Shown in pieces: positions 7,907 through 17,543 of a stretch of DNA of 64,000 nucleotides (the first letter of the stretch is position 1; each line of letters begins with the position of its first letter). A model generated the notes under the pieces. It was not told the DNA's origin, made no database searches, and was given only the letters and a program-made list of their open reading frames with translations. Source of the stretch: an uncultured Bacteroidales bacterium (GTDB taxonomy: Bacteria; Bacteroidota; Bacteroidia; Bacteroidales; UBA932); contig ONJB01000005.1 in the NCBI GenBank assembly GCA_900318015.1, forward strand, positions 62,001-126,000, read 5' to 3'. A program made the translations under genes and the position numbers.

Positions 7907-9349
7907 TTAAGCAATTACGTTTCTGACAGCGGCGCGCATGCCTTCGGCCTGGATCAGGGCGAGGTCGGCCTCGAGGAGGTCGGTCAGGCCCGGGATGGCG
8001 TTCAGGTTCTCGCCCCAGATGAACTCGTCGGCCAGGACGCCCTCGGCCACCTTGCGCACGTCACCGGTCGCCCAGAGGTCCTTGAGCAGTTCCATGATCT
8101 TGGGATCGTCGTTCGGGACAATGTCCACATCCCCGCGCTTCCCGCCCTTGTAGTAGGTGCAGATGGCGGCGAGACCGAGGACAATGCCTTTCGGAAGCTC
8201 ACCCTTGCGCTCCAGGTAGGTCTTGAGACCCGGCAGGTCACGCGTCTTGAATTTCGGGAAGGAGTTGAGCATGATGCTCGTCACGAAGTGCTTCACGAAC
8301 GGGTTGCGGAAGCGCTCCATCACGTCGCAGCCGAACTTCTCCAGCTCTTCCTTCGGGAGGTTGAGCGTGGGAAGGAGTTCCTCGAACATGACCTTCTTGA
8401 CGAAGGGACCCACCTCGGGATCCTCGCAGCACTCCTTCACGGTGTCCAGCCCGCTCAGGTAGCCCACCGGCGAGAGCACCGTGTGAGGGCCATTGAGCAA
8501 GGTCACCTTCCGCTCGTGGTACGGGGCCTCGGAAGGAACGAACAGCACGTGCAGGCCCGCCTTGTCGGCCGGGAACTCCGCAGCGACCTCCTTCGGCGCC
8601 TCGATCACCCACAGGTGGAAGATCTCGGCCTTGTCCAGCAGATGGTCGTCATAGCCCACGCGCTCGCACAGCTGGGCGGCGGTATCCCGCGGATAACCCG
8701 GGACAATGCGGTCCACGAGCGTCGAGTACACGCCGCAGGCCTCCTCGAACCAGGCGCGGAAGTCCGGGCCCAGGTTCCACAGGTCGATGTACTGGCGGAT
8801 GCATTCCTTCAGGTGCTTGCCGTTCTCGAAGATCAGTTCGCACGGGAAAATGATGAAGCCCTTCGATTTGTCACCCTTGAAATACTCCCAGCGGTGGTAC
8901 AGCAGCTGGGTGAGCTTGCCGGGGTAGGACGATGCGGGGGCGTCGTCCAGCTTGCAGGCCGGATCGAAGGCGATGCCCGCCTCGGTCGTATTGGAGATGA
9001 CGAAACGCATCTCCGGCTGCTCGGCGAGCTTCAGGTAGCCCTGGAAGTCCTCATACGGACTCAGGCCGCGGCTGATGACGTCGATCAAATCGACGCTATC
9101 CACGGGCTGGCCGTCCTGGAGTCCCTGGAGATTCAGGTGATACAGGCCGTCCTGCTCGTTGAGCCAGCCGACCATGCCCTTCTCGATGGGCTGCACCACG
9201 ACGACGGAGCCGTTGAAATCGGTTTTCTGGTTGGTCTTCCAGATGATCCATTCGATGAAAGCGCGGAGGAAGTTCCCTTCGCCGAACTGGATGACCTTCT
9301 CGGTGTACTGCTTCGCCTGCGGGGCGGAAGTTCTGTTTAATCTTTCCAT
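7907..9349 (-). CDS. uxaB: Tagaturonate reductase (altronate oxidoreductase)
   Basis: Cytoplasmic NADH-dependent enzyme of the mannitol dehydrogenase family that reduces D-tagaturonate to D-altronate in galacturonate catabolism. It has 480 residues, the usual length. The N-terminal nucleotide-binding segment reads EKVIQFGEGNFLRAFIEWII. The catalytic-domain motif (VTLLNGPHTVLSPVGYLSGL, lysine upstream) is the family signature around the conserved NxxH. It lies between uxaA and exuT, 61 bases after uxaA and 4 bases before exuT. The uxaA-uxaB gap holds a REP-like hairpin (9368-9393). Confidence 0.95.
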   Translation of the reverse strand: MERLNRTSAPQAKQYTEKVIQFGEGNFLRAFIEWIIWKTNQKTDFNGSVVVVQPIEKGMVGWLNEQDGLYHLNLQGLQDGQPVDSVDLIDVISRGLSPYEDFQGYLKLAEQPEMRFVISNTTEAGIAFDPACKLDDAPASSYPGKLTQLLYHRWEYFKGDKSKGFIIFPCELIFENGKHLKECIRQYIDLWNLGPDFRAWFEEACGVYSTLVDRIVPGYPRDTAAQLCERVGYDDHLLDKAEIFHLWVIEAPKEVAAEFPADKAGLHVLFVPSEAPYHERKVTLLNGPHTVLSPVGYLSGLDTVKECCEDPEVGPFVKKVMFEELLPTLNLPKEELEKFGCDVMERFRNPFVKHFVTSIMLNSFPKFKTRDLPGLKTYLERKGELPKGIVLGLAAICTYYKGGKRGDVDIVPNDDPKIMELLKDLWATGDVRKVAEGVLADEFIWGENLNAIPGLTDLLEADLALIQAEGMRAAVRNVIA

Positions 9350-9367
9350 ATGATTGATTTAGTTTCT

Positions 9368-9393
9368 TAGATTTCTCGACAAGCTCGAAATGA
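9368..9393. repeat. Short dispersed REP-like element (intergenic copy)
   Basis: TAGATTTCTCGAC...TCGAAATGA forms a small inverted repeat and matches the element at 31861-31889 at both ends (TAGATT and GCTCGnAATGA). It sits in the 61-base gap between uxaA and uxaB and could form a hairpin in the operon mRNA. Confidence 0.55.
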
Positions 9394-9410
9394 TAAAAAT
9401 GAAAGGACGG

Positions 9411-10889
9411 TCAGAGCGTGACCCCGGATTTGAAGATGGCGATTTCGCGCCACTCGTTCTTCTCGTTGTTCACCGGTGCGCCGGAGGCGGCGGCGAGGAC
9501 GAAGTCGATGAAACGGGCGGAGACGTCCGCCATGGGCTCGCCCTGGGCGAGAACACCGGCATTGAAGTCGATCCAATGGCCCTTCTTCTCAAAGAGAGGT
9601 GTATTGGTCGATATCTTCATCGTGGGGACGAAGGATCCGAACGGGGTGCCGCGTCCCGTGGTAAACAGGACGATCTGGCAGCCGCACGATGCGAGGGCCG
9701 TGGAGGCCACGAGGTCGTTGCCAGGCGCGCTGAGGAGGTTCAAACCCTTGACGCTCAAGCGTTCGCCGTATTTCAAGACCCCGCGGACGATGCTCTTTCC
9801 GCACTTCTGCGTGCAGCCGAGGGACTTCTCCTCCAGCGTGGAGATACCGCCGGCCTTGTTGCCCGGCGAGGGATTCTCGTACACCGGCATCCCCTGTTTC
9901 ATGAAGTATTCCTTGAAGTCGTTGATCAGATGGACGGTCTTGTCGAACGTGGCCGCATCCTGGCAACGGTTCATCAGGAGCGTCTCGGCGCCGAACATTT
10001 CGGGGACCTCGGTAAGAACGGTCGTACCGCCCTGGGCGACGATCCAGTCGGAGAACACGCCCAGGAGCGGATTCGCCGTGATGCCGCTGAGGCCGTCGGA
10101 ACCGCCGCACTTGAGGCCGACGCGGAGTTCCGAAACCGGAACGTCCTCGCGCTCGTCCTTCGAACACACGGTGAAGATTTCGCGGAGCTGCTGCAGACCG
10201 TATTCGATTTCATCGTCTACCTTCTGGGTGACGAACATCCGCACGCGGCTTTCGTCGACCGGGCCCACCAGCTCGCGGAAGGCGTCCAGCTGGTTGTTCT
10301 CGCAGCCGAGCGAGACGACCAGCACGCCGCCGGCGTTGGGATGGTGCACCATGTCGGCAAGGACGGTGCGGGTATTCTCGTGGTCCGCCCCGAGCTGCGA
10401 ACAACCGTAGTTGTGCGGGAAAGCGACGACGGCATCGACACTCCCCTCCTTCCCGACGATTTCCGCCTTGAAGCGCTCCACGATCGTCTGGCAGATGCCG
10501 TTCACGCAGCCCACGTTGGGAATGACCCAGATCTGGTTGCGCACGCCTACCTGCCCGTCAGCCCGGCGGAAACCCTTGAAGGTCCGCTTCGTGGGAGCAT
10601 CGGGAATGTCCACCAGGGCAGGCTGGTAGCTATAATCCAGCAGGCCTTCCAGGTTCGTCTTGATACAGGTGTGGTCCACCATGGAACCGGCGGCCGCATC
10701 GCGCGTCACGTGACCGATCGGGAAGCCGTACTTGATGACGTTCTCCCCGGCCTTGAGGTCCCGGAGGACGATCTTGTGCCCGCGGGGAATATCCATCGAC
10801 AATGTCACGCCTTCTACCACGGCCCCCTGGGAGAGATCCTGGAGGGCGACGGCGACGTTGTCGGCGGGGTTGATCTTGATGTAGTCCAT
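9411..10889 (-). CDS. uxaA: Altronate dehydratase
   Basis: Cytoplasmic dehydratase that converts D-altronate to 2-keto-3-deoxy-D-gluconate, the substrate of KdgK. It has 492 residues, full length for UxaA. The N-terminal SAF-type domain (MDYIKINPADNVAVALQDL, GVTLSMDIPRGHKIVLRD, IGHVTRDAAAGSMVDHTCIK) is followed by the large catalytic domain. That domain has the metal-site signatures HNYGCSQLGADHENT, LKCGGSDGLSGITANP and LASCGCQIVLFTTGRGTP. It starts one base after the uxaC stop, so uxaC and uxaA are tightly coupled. Confidence 0.96.
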   Translation of the reverse strand: MDYIKINPADNVAVALQDLSQGAVVEGVTLSMDIPRGHKIVLRDLKAGENVIKYGFPIGHVTRDAAAGSMVDHTCIKTNLEGLLDYSYQPALVDIPDAPTKRTFKGFRRADGQVGVRNQIWVIPNVGCVNGICQTIVERFKAEIVGKEGSVDAVVAFPHNYGCSQLGADHENTRTVLADMVHHPNAGGVLVVSLGCENNQLDAFRELVGPVDESRVRMFVTQKVDDEIEYGLQQLREIFTVCSKDEREDVPVSELRVGLKCGGSDGLSGITANPLLGVFSDWIVAQGGTTVLTEVPEMFGAETLLMNRCQDAATFDKTVHLINDFKEYFMKQGMPVYENPSPGNKAGGISTLEEKSLGCTQKCGKSIVRGVLKYGERLSVKGLNLLSAPGNDLVASTALASCGCQIVLFTTGRGTPFGSFVPTMKISTNTPLFEKKGHWIDFNAGVLAQGEPMADVSARFIDFVLAAASGAPVNNEKNEWREIAIFKSGVTL

Positions 10890-12306
10890 CTAGAAGTTAA
10901 AGTAGTTCTTCGCGTTGTTGTAGGAGATGTCCTCGACCATCTTGCCGATGAAGTCAAGCTCGGAGGCCGGAAGCTTGCCCTGCTCGACATCCTTGCCCAG
11001 GACGTCGCAGAGGATGCGGCGGAAGTACTCGTGGCGCGGGTAGCTGATGAAGCTGCGGCTGTCCGTGAGCATGCCCACGAAACGGCTCAGGGAGACCCAG
11101 CGCGGACAGGGAGTCCAGCTGACGGCGCATGCCCACTTCCTGATCCAGGAACCACCAGCCCGAGCCGAACTGCATCTTGCCCGGGAAGGTGCCGTCGTTG
11201 AAGGTGTAGGCCATCGTCATCATCACCGCGTTGTCCTTCGGATTCAGGCAGTAGAGGATGGTCTTCGCGAGCTTCCCTTCGAGGGTGAGCCGGTCGAAGA
11301 AACGGTGGCCGGCGGCCGCGATCTCCGGGTCGTGGATGGCGTCGTAACCCGTGTCCGGACCAACCTCGTTGAACATCTTCGTGTTATTGTTCCGGATGGC
11401 ACCGATATGGAACTGCTGGGCCCAGCCGGCCTCGGCGTCCATGACAGCCTGATCGTGCAGGAACGCGCTGCGGAACTTCTCCAGTTCCCGGCCGTTCGGG
11501 GCGATGCCCATCAGGACCTTCTGGAAGATCAGCTCGATCTCCACGTCCTTGTAGTCGGCGGCATAGAAGTTCTCCAGGCCGTGGTCGGAGAGCTTGCAGC
11601 CCATGGACGCGAAGAAGTCGTGGCGCTTCTGCAAGGCCTCGCACAGGTCGCGGTAGGACTTGATCTCCATCCGGGCGGCCATGCCGAGCTGCAGCAGATA
11701 GGCCTTGTAGGCTTCCGGATTCTCGATGGCCATTGCCTTGTCCGGGCGCCAGGCGGGAATCACCTTCGTGCCAAAGGGGTTTTCCGCGATCATTTTGTGC
11801 CAACGGAGGTCGTCAGCCGGGTCGTCGGTGGTGCAGACCACCTCCACGCCGAACTTGCGGATGAGGGCCTGGCCGCGGAACTCGGGCGTCGCCAGCTTCG
11901 CGTTGCACTCCTCGAAGATCTCACGGGCCGTCGCCGGGCACAGGAGCTTGTCGATGCCGAACACGCGGCTCAGCTCCAGGTGCGTCCAGTGGTACAGCGG
12001 GTTCCGCATCGTGTACGGAACGGTCTCAGCCCACTTCTCGAAGGTCTCCCACGCGGTGTGCTTGCCGCCGGTGAGATAATCCTCGGACACGCCGTTTGCA
12101 CGCATCGCGCGCCACTTGTAGTGGTCGCCGTAGTGGCCGTCCACCAGCCAGAGCTGGGTGATGTCGCGGAACTGGATGTTCTCGGCAATCTGCTGCGGCA
12201 CGAGGTGGCAGTGGTAGTCTATGATGGGCATTTTCGCCGCGTGCTCGTGGTAGAGCTTCCGGGCGGTCTCCGTCTGGAGCATGAAGTTGTCGTTGATGAA
12301 ACTCAT
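10890..12306 (-). pseudogene. uxaC: Uronate isomerase UxaC, interrupted by a single-base frameshift
   Basis: Uronate isomerase turns D-galacturonate into D-tagaturonate (or glucuronate into fructuronate) in the cytoplasm. The start MSFINDNFMLQTETARKLYHEHAAK at 12306 and the metal-site IIDYHCHLVPQQIAEN are normal. The frame is intact to [14 protein letters not shown] and then breaks. The missing C-terminus, [19 protein letters not shown] through NNAKNYFNF, continues in another frame down to the stop at 10890. Removing one G from the run at 11090-11092 (plus strand) restores a 471-residue protein, almost exactly the family length. The sequence suggests either a sequencing/assembly error or a very recent mutation, because the region after the shift is perfectly conserved. 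Without it the galacturonate branch would lack its first enzyme. Confidence 0.9.
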
Positions 12307-12335
12307 ATCTGTCTGTGTTTTAGAATCTTGGAAGA

Positions 12336-12359
12336 GAGTCGGGGTATCACCCCCGGCTC
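12336..12359 (-). promoter_or_regulatory. Hairpin in the gap between the beta-helix gene and uxaC
   Basis: A 9-bp stem (GAGTCGGGG/CCCCGGCTC, one G-U pair) with a ~6-base loop lies in the 64-base gap. No T-run follows on the minus strand, so it looks more like an mRNA-stabilising or processing hairpin than a full terminator. Confidence 0.5.
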
Positions 12360-12370
12360 CCTTTGTCATT

Positions 12371-15300
12371 TTACTTCTTCCGGGAATAGTTCGGAGAAGC
12401 GGAATTCCAGCGCGGGTCACCGATGTCGGCCTTGCGCAAGACCGCGTCGGTCAACTTGAAGTTGAACTCGGCGGAGCCGACACAAGGATCGGCCTCGAGG
12501 AGGGCGCCACCGGCGGTAGCGGTCTCCTGATTGATGGCACCGTTCCAGAAGGCCGGACCAACGTTGAAGAAATAGTTGGAATCCATCGTGGGAACGGTCG
12601 CGCCCGTCTTGGCGAGAACCGTGCTGTCACCGGTGAGATTCAAGAACAGGTTCTTCTTCACGTTGTACTTAGTCGCGTCAGAAGCGCAGGAACGGACCCA
12701 CAGGAGGCCGTTTCCGGCATTGGTGGAGCACGCCGCGAACGTGTTGTTCGTGATGGCGACCGTTCCGGCGATCTCCTTGTCGCAGCGGATGAAGTCGCGG
12801 CCACCGTCATAGAACGTGTTCTTGGAGACGATGATGGCATCGTACACACCCTTGCGGATGTCGATCATGCCCTGGCCGGTGCCGAAGCCATGGACCAGGT
12901 TCTTCTGGAAGTCGAAGACCGCGATCTTGGAATCGGTGCCGTTGCCATAGAACAGACTCTTGTTGTACGCGAAGATGTCGCAGCCGGTAATCCGGATCTT
13001 GGACATCTCCACGGCCTCGGCAATCTCGAACGCATTGCCCATCGCCTTCTCGGCGCCGTTGAACTTTACGTTCTCCGCCTCGAAGGAAGTGGTGCCTGCT
13101 CCGAACTTGAAGCCACCGATGATTTCCACGGTGCCCTGTCCAGTCAGCGAGAGCGGGGCGATCAGGTTGATGATACCGCTCTCGACCGCCTCACGGAGGT
13201 CATAGACGCCCGCCTTCAGGGTAACGGCGGACTTGCCGGCATCGATGGCCGTCGTCAGTTCTGCGACCGAAGCGACGGTGATCTCGGAAGACACGCGGCC
13301 GGCATTGGGATTCCAGCGGGCGGCGCCGACGTTGGAAGCAAGGCAAAGGGCATCCACGAGCGTGTAGTCATGGCCCGCCGCATCCTTGACCGGATTCCCG
13401 GCGAGGATGACACCGCCGTTCGCGAGCGCCACTTCCTGGTTGATCAGGCCGGTCCAGAACTTCTCGGCCGTACAGCCATAGAAGAAGTTGTTCGCGACCT
13501 CGGTCGGAACCGTGATGCCGGAAGCCTTGGAGAGCAGGTTGTTTTCACCATTCTCATGGAGGAACAGGTTGTTCTTGAACACATAGCTCTCCGGCGTGGA
13601 ACGAACGTACAGGACGCCGTTACCGTTGTTCAGCGTGACACCGTCGAAGGTGTTGTTGACGATATTCACGGCACCGGTCACCTTGCCGGCGTCGGCCCGG
13701 ATGAAATCACGTCCGCCCACGATGGTGCAGTTCTGGATGGTCAGGGCATGATAGGTACCCTTGCGGATATCGACCGTACCCTGTCCACCGCCCAGTCCGG
13801 TGACGAACACATTGTCAAACACGACCGCCTGGAACTCAGAGCCGTCGGCATTGCCATAGAAGAGGCTCTTGCCCACGGTGTTGACATCCAGGTTGCGGAG
13901 CACCAGGGAACGGACCACGGAAGCCGCGCCCACGTTCACGAGATTGTTGGCACCACCCGTAATCGAGAGGTTCTCGATGATGACGGTACCCAGGTCGCCT
14001 TCTGCCAGGTCGAACTGGCTCACGGTAATCTCGGCTCCGGGCTCACCGCTCAGGTGCATGCCGGCGGTGAGGGTGATGTTCGCGGCGGAGAGGTCGTAGG
14101 ACCCGGCGGCGAACTTGATGTCGGTCTTCGCGGCATCGATGGCAGCCTGGAACTCGTCTACGGAGGACACGGTGAACGCATGGCTGTCCGAAGCGGAAGC
14201 GGCAGCGGGATTCCAGCGGGAAGCACCGGCTCCGAGGCTCATGACAACGGCATTCGTCAGAGTGTAGTCACCGCTGGCCGCATCCTTGAACGGATCGGCG
14301 GAAAGAACCACACCACCACCGTCGACGGCCAGTTCGGCATCGATGCAACCCGTGTAGAAGGTCTCGCCGATGTTGAACCACACATTCTTCTTCATCTTGG
14401 GCTTCATCGCGGCAGTACGGCCGCTGATGGACTTGACGATGTTGGCGAAAATGTTGCCGGTGACCTCGTAAATGGTCGGCGTGGCACGCACGCACAGCAC
14501 GCCGCCCGCGTTGGCCGGGTCGTTCAGGTTGTCCAGGGTGTTGTTCTTCACATAGACCGCATTGATGGCGCAAGGCGCATCGATCCGGAGGAAGTCACGT
14601 CCGCCCGTGCAGGTGGACTCTTCCAGGGTGAAGGTGCCGTACCGGCCGTTGCGGAGGTCGAACATGCCCTGACCGGTGCCCTGGTTTTTCACCACGACAT
14701 TGTGGAAAGTGATATCGGCGACATCGAACTTGTCCGCCGTGTTGGAGGCATAGATAACACTCTTGGTGAAACCGTCGATGACCGTGTTGCGGATGTCGAT
14801 CGTCTCGGCGGTCACACCCTCGGCATTGTCCAGGTTGATGAAGATGTCACCGCCATTGGCGACGACCTCCAGGTTGTCGGTCGCGAAGGTGCCCACCGCA
14901 CCGCTGAGTTTGAAGCCGCCCTTGACCACGGCGCCGTCCTGGCCCTTCAGGGTCAGCGGGGCCGTGATGGTCAGGCCGCCCTCCAGGTCATACTCGCCGG
15001 GAGCGAGGGTGACGGCATCCTTGCCGGCCTCGATGGCGGACTTGAGGGCGTCGACGGTCGTGACCACCAACTCGTCGCCTTCACCGCCGCCGCCCTTCGG
15101 CAGGACGGCAAAAGCAGCCACGCCTGCGGCAGATTCGGTGTTGTAGATGTCGGTTGCCATCGGGTTGGCGTACACCTGGACGGTGTAGCTGCCAGCGTCC
15201 AGCATGCCGGTCGTGGTACCGCCAATGACGAATACCGTACCTTCGGAAACGGTATTGCTCTTGCCGTTGAAGACGACAGAATAGCTGCCTGCGTTCTCCA

Positions 15301-17530
15301 CAGGATCCCAGGAGACCGTGATGTCGGTCGCATCGCCAGCCGTGATGGAGGCGGGATCGGCAGTCGGCTCCGGCGTCGGGAGCGCCGTGTTGACCGGCGT
15401 GACATCGGTGGACCAGGCCAGTTTCTCGAGGGAGACCGGACCGGACGGGAAGATATACACCAGGGATTCCTCCGTGATGGTGGTAATCAGGATCTTGGTC
15501 GGGGTGGCCATGTCGGCCATCGCGGAAACGCCGCCCTTGAGGGCGATGGAGCCGCCGTCGACGGGACCGACACCCACGATGAAGTGGTTGCCCAGATTCT
15601 CCGGATCGGCCGCCTTGACGAGAACGGAACCCGGCTTGTCCACCTTGAAGGCGATGTAGCTGAGCGTAGGGACGCCCTGGCGGTTGGTCACGCCCGCCGT
15701 CTGGAAGTTGAGCTTTCCGCCATCCACCACGATGGCGTTGGATTCGCCGGCGTTGATATACAGGTCGTCACGGACCATCTCTTTCTTGATGGTGCCGGAG
15801 AAGAACTTGGCGTTCGCCAGGTTCCAGGTCTTGTTTCCGGAAAGGAGATTCAGCGTGAGGTCCTCAGGCTCCTCCACGAACGGGGTCCACCATTTGGACG
15901 CACCCACCTTCTTGTCGGCGATCTCACTGTCTGCCAGGAGATTGAAGAAACCACCCGGGGCATTGTAGCACGGATCGTTCTCCAGGATCGTACCGGCCGC
16001 CTGGCCCTGGGTAAAGTTGTCGGTGAAATAGGTGACCGCGCCGGCATCATCCTTCGGCAGGTTGTAGAACCAGTTGTTCGCAGCGGCGACACCCATGTCG
16101 CCCGCCGGGACGTACTTGGCGTTGGCACCCGCGAGAACGGCCTTACCGGTCATATTCAAGATCAGGTTGTTCTTGAAGGAGAAGGAACCCGGGGTGATCT
16201 GGAGTCCGAAGACACCCGCGTTGTTCGTGTTGTCCACGAAATTCAGGTTCTGCAGGGTGTTGTTCTCGAATACCAGGGAGCCGATGGAGCCGGCGTCGAA
16301 GCGGACGAACGTACGCATGCCCTGCCAGATCGTATTGTTCACGAAGGAGAGGCTCTCCAGCGTGGTGGCCTGACGGATGTCGAAGACATCTCCGCCGACA
16401 GTACCGTCCGTGTTGATGTCGTGGATGTCACAGCTGTCATACGTGACATTGCCCAGCACCATGTTGTTGCCCCATTCATAGATGAGGCCCTTGGTGTAGT
16501 TCGCGATCACGCAGTTCTTATAGGTGATGTTGCCGATGTTCTTGTCCTTCACCGTACCACCGTTCTTGTTCTGGATGGCGAAACCGAAACCGGAAGGGCT
16601 GGTGGCGGTAGGACCGCCGTTGAACTCGACACCCTCGAAATAGAGGTCGGCGCCCGGAGCCCAGGTGTCGGCGATGTGGAACTCGCCCTGGACTACCGGT
16701 TTGGTACCGTCGGCGGCTTCCTCACCGAGCAGGGTAAAGCCGTTGGTGATGTCCAGCGCCTCAATGTCGTACGGGGAGCCTTCCATCTTGAGGAGGATCT
16801 TGGCACCCGCGGTTTTGACCGCGTTCAGGAGCGCTTCCGTGGAATTGACCTCGGTCGTCCCATTGATGTCCGGCGTGGTCCAGGCGTTCACCTGACCGCG
16901 GCTGGCGGAGAGGTAGTACAGCGTAAAGACGTACTGCGTGGAAGCATCCAGACCGTCGATGGTCGCCGTGCCGGCACTGATCTCCGAAGCGGAGAGCGTG
17001 TGGGTCCCGACGGCATCAGCCCCGGGCAGGCCATATTCGATCCGGTCGACCTCCTCGAAGTCCGCCACTTCCGTGGACCAGGCCAGGGAGACGGAGTTCA
17101 CGGTACGTCCGGAGACTTTCAGGAAAAGGTTGTCCTTCACGGCGAAAGTCTTGAAGGACTTATCCAGGAAGGCGATCTTGGAATCCCCCTTTCCGGAGGC
17201 CGTAGCCTGGACGGAGAACCAGTAGGTCTGGTCGGCCTCCAGTTTCTTCTGGTACGGGACCTGGGAAGGAAGGACCGTCTCGCTCAGGTACACCTGGGTA
17301 CCCGCGGCATCCGTATAGACGACGAAATTGTACGCCTCCGCATCCTTGGCCACATCCCAGGAGAAGGTCACCACGTCACCTTGGGCGGCGCTCACACGAG
17401 CGTTCAGGCCCATCGGGGCGAGGCAGCGGGAAAGGTTCAGTTCGGTAATCTCGTCGAACTCCTTCGTCTGGCAGGAGGCTGCCGCAACCAGGGTCGCGAG
17501 GGCGAGGATGGCATATTTGATCTTGTTCAT
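12371..17530 (-). CDS. Four-module right-handed beta-helix surface lipoprotein
   Basis: Large (1719 residues) outer-surface lipoprotein, probably a pectin-binding or pectin-processing protein. Signal MNKIKYAILALATLVAAASC places the lipidated Cys at 20. Two fibronectin-III-like domains follow (about 35-230). A first beta-helix module spans roughly 230-540, then a beta-sandwich module (from LLSGNKTWNLANAKFFSGT) and another Fn3-like domain. Three more beta-helix modules of ~300 residues run in tandem, beginning VVTTVDALKSAIEAGKD, FTVSSVDEFQAAIDAAK and ITVASVAELTTAIDAGKS. Each repeats the series SLFYGN, GQGxxDIRxGxY, GGRDFIR, NNTFD and ends ASRWNP-like. They resemble the DUF4957/DUF5123 domains of Bacteroidetes pectin loci. 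The gene follows susD by 13 bases. No lyase catalytic residues can be assigned by eye. Confidence 0.85.
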   Translation of the reverse strand: MNKIKYAILALATLVAAASCQTKEFDEITELNLSRCLAPMGLNARVSAAQGDVVTFSWDVAKDAEAYNFVVYTDAAGTQVYLSETVLPSQVPYQKKLEADQTYWFSVQATASGKGDSKIAFLDKSFKTFAVKDNLFLKVSGRTVNSVSLAWSTEVADFEEVDRIEYGLPGADAVGTHTLSASEISAGTATIDGLDASTQYVFTLYYLSASRGQVNAWTTPDINGTTEVNSTEALLNAVKTAGAKILLKMEGSPYDIEALDITNGFTLLGEEAADGTKPVVQGEFHIADTWAPGADLYFEGVEFNGGPTATSPSGFGFAIQNKNGGTVKDKNIGNITYKNCVIANYTKGLIYEWGNNMVLGNVTYDSCDIHDINTDGTVGGDVFDIRQATTLESLSFVNNTIWQGMRTFVRFDAGSIGSLVFENNTLQNLNFVDNTNNAGVFGLQITPGSFSFKNNLILNMTGKAVLAGANAKYVPAGDMGVAAANNWFYNLPKDDAGAVTYFTDNFTQGQAAGTILENDPCYNAPGGFFNLLADSEIADKKVGASKWWTPFVEEPEDLTLNLLSGNKTWNLANAKFFSGTIKKEMVRDDLYINAGESNAIVVDGGKLNFQTAGVTNRQGVPTLSYIAFKVDKPGSVLVKAADPENLGNHFIVGVGPVDGGSIALKGGVSAMADMATPTKILITTITEESLVYIFPSGPVSLEKLAWSTDVTPVNTALPTPEPTADPASITAGDATDITVSWDPVENAGSYSVVFNGKSNTVSEGTVFVIGGTTTGMLDAGSYTVQVYANPMATDIYNTESAAGVAAFAVLPKGGGGEGDELVVTTVDALKSAIEAGKDAVTLAPGEYDLEGGLTITAPLTLKGQDGAVVKGGFKLSGAVGTFATDNLEVVANGGDIFINLDNAEGVTAETIDIRNTVIDGFTKSVIYASNTADKFDVADITFHNVVVKNQGTGQGMFDLRNGRYGTFTLEESTCTGGRDFLRIDAPCAINAVYVKNNTLDNLNDPANAGGVLCVRATPTIYEVTGNIFANIVKSISGRTAAMKPKMKKNVWFNIGETFYTGCIDAELAVDGGGVVLSADPFKDAASGDYTLTNAVVMSLGAGASRWNPAAASASDSHAFTVSSVDEFQAAIDAAKTDIKFAAGSYDLSAANITLTAGMHLSGEPGAEITVSQFDLAEGDLGTVIIENLSITGGANNLVNVGAASVVRSLVLRNLDVNTVGKSLFYGNADGSEFQAVVFDNVFVTGLGGGQGTVDIRKGTYHALTIQNCTIVGGRDFIRADAGKVTGAVNIVNNTFDGVTLNNGNGVLYVRSTPESYVFKNNLFLHENGENNLLSKASGITVPTEVANNFFYGCTAEKFWTGLINQEVALANGGVILAGNPVKDAAGHDYTLVDALCLASNVGAARWNPNAGRVSSEITVASVAELTTAIDAGKSAVTLKAGVYDLREAVESGIINLIAPLSLTGQGTVEIIGGFKFGAGTTSFEAENVKFNGAEKAMGNAFEIAEAVEMSKIRITGCDIFAYNKSLFYGNGTDSKIAVFDFQKNLVHGFGTGQGMIDIRKGVYDAIIVSKNTFYDGGRDFIRCDKEIAGTVAITNNTFAACSTNAGNGLLWVRSCASDATKYNVKKNLFLNLTGDSTVLAKTGATVPTMDSNYFFNVGPAFWNGAINQETATAGGALLEADPCVGSAEFNFKLTDAVLRKADIGDPRWNSASPNYSRKK

Positions 17531-17543
17531 AGCTGTCAGGGTA

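Noticed and set aside
11085..11100. Programmed frameshifting in uxaC
   Set aside because: Only a run of three G is present, with no slippery heptamer or stimulatory structure, and UxaC is not known to use frameshifting.
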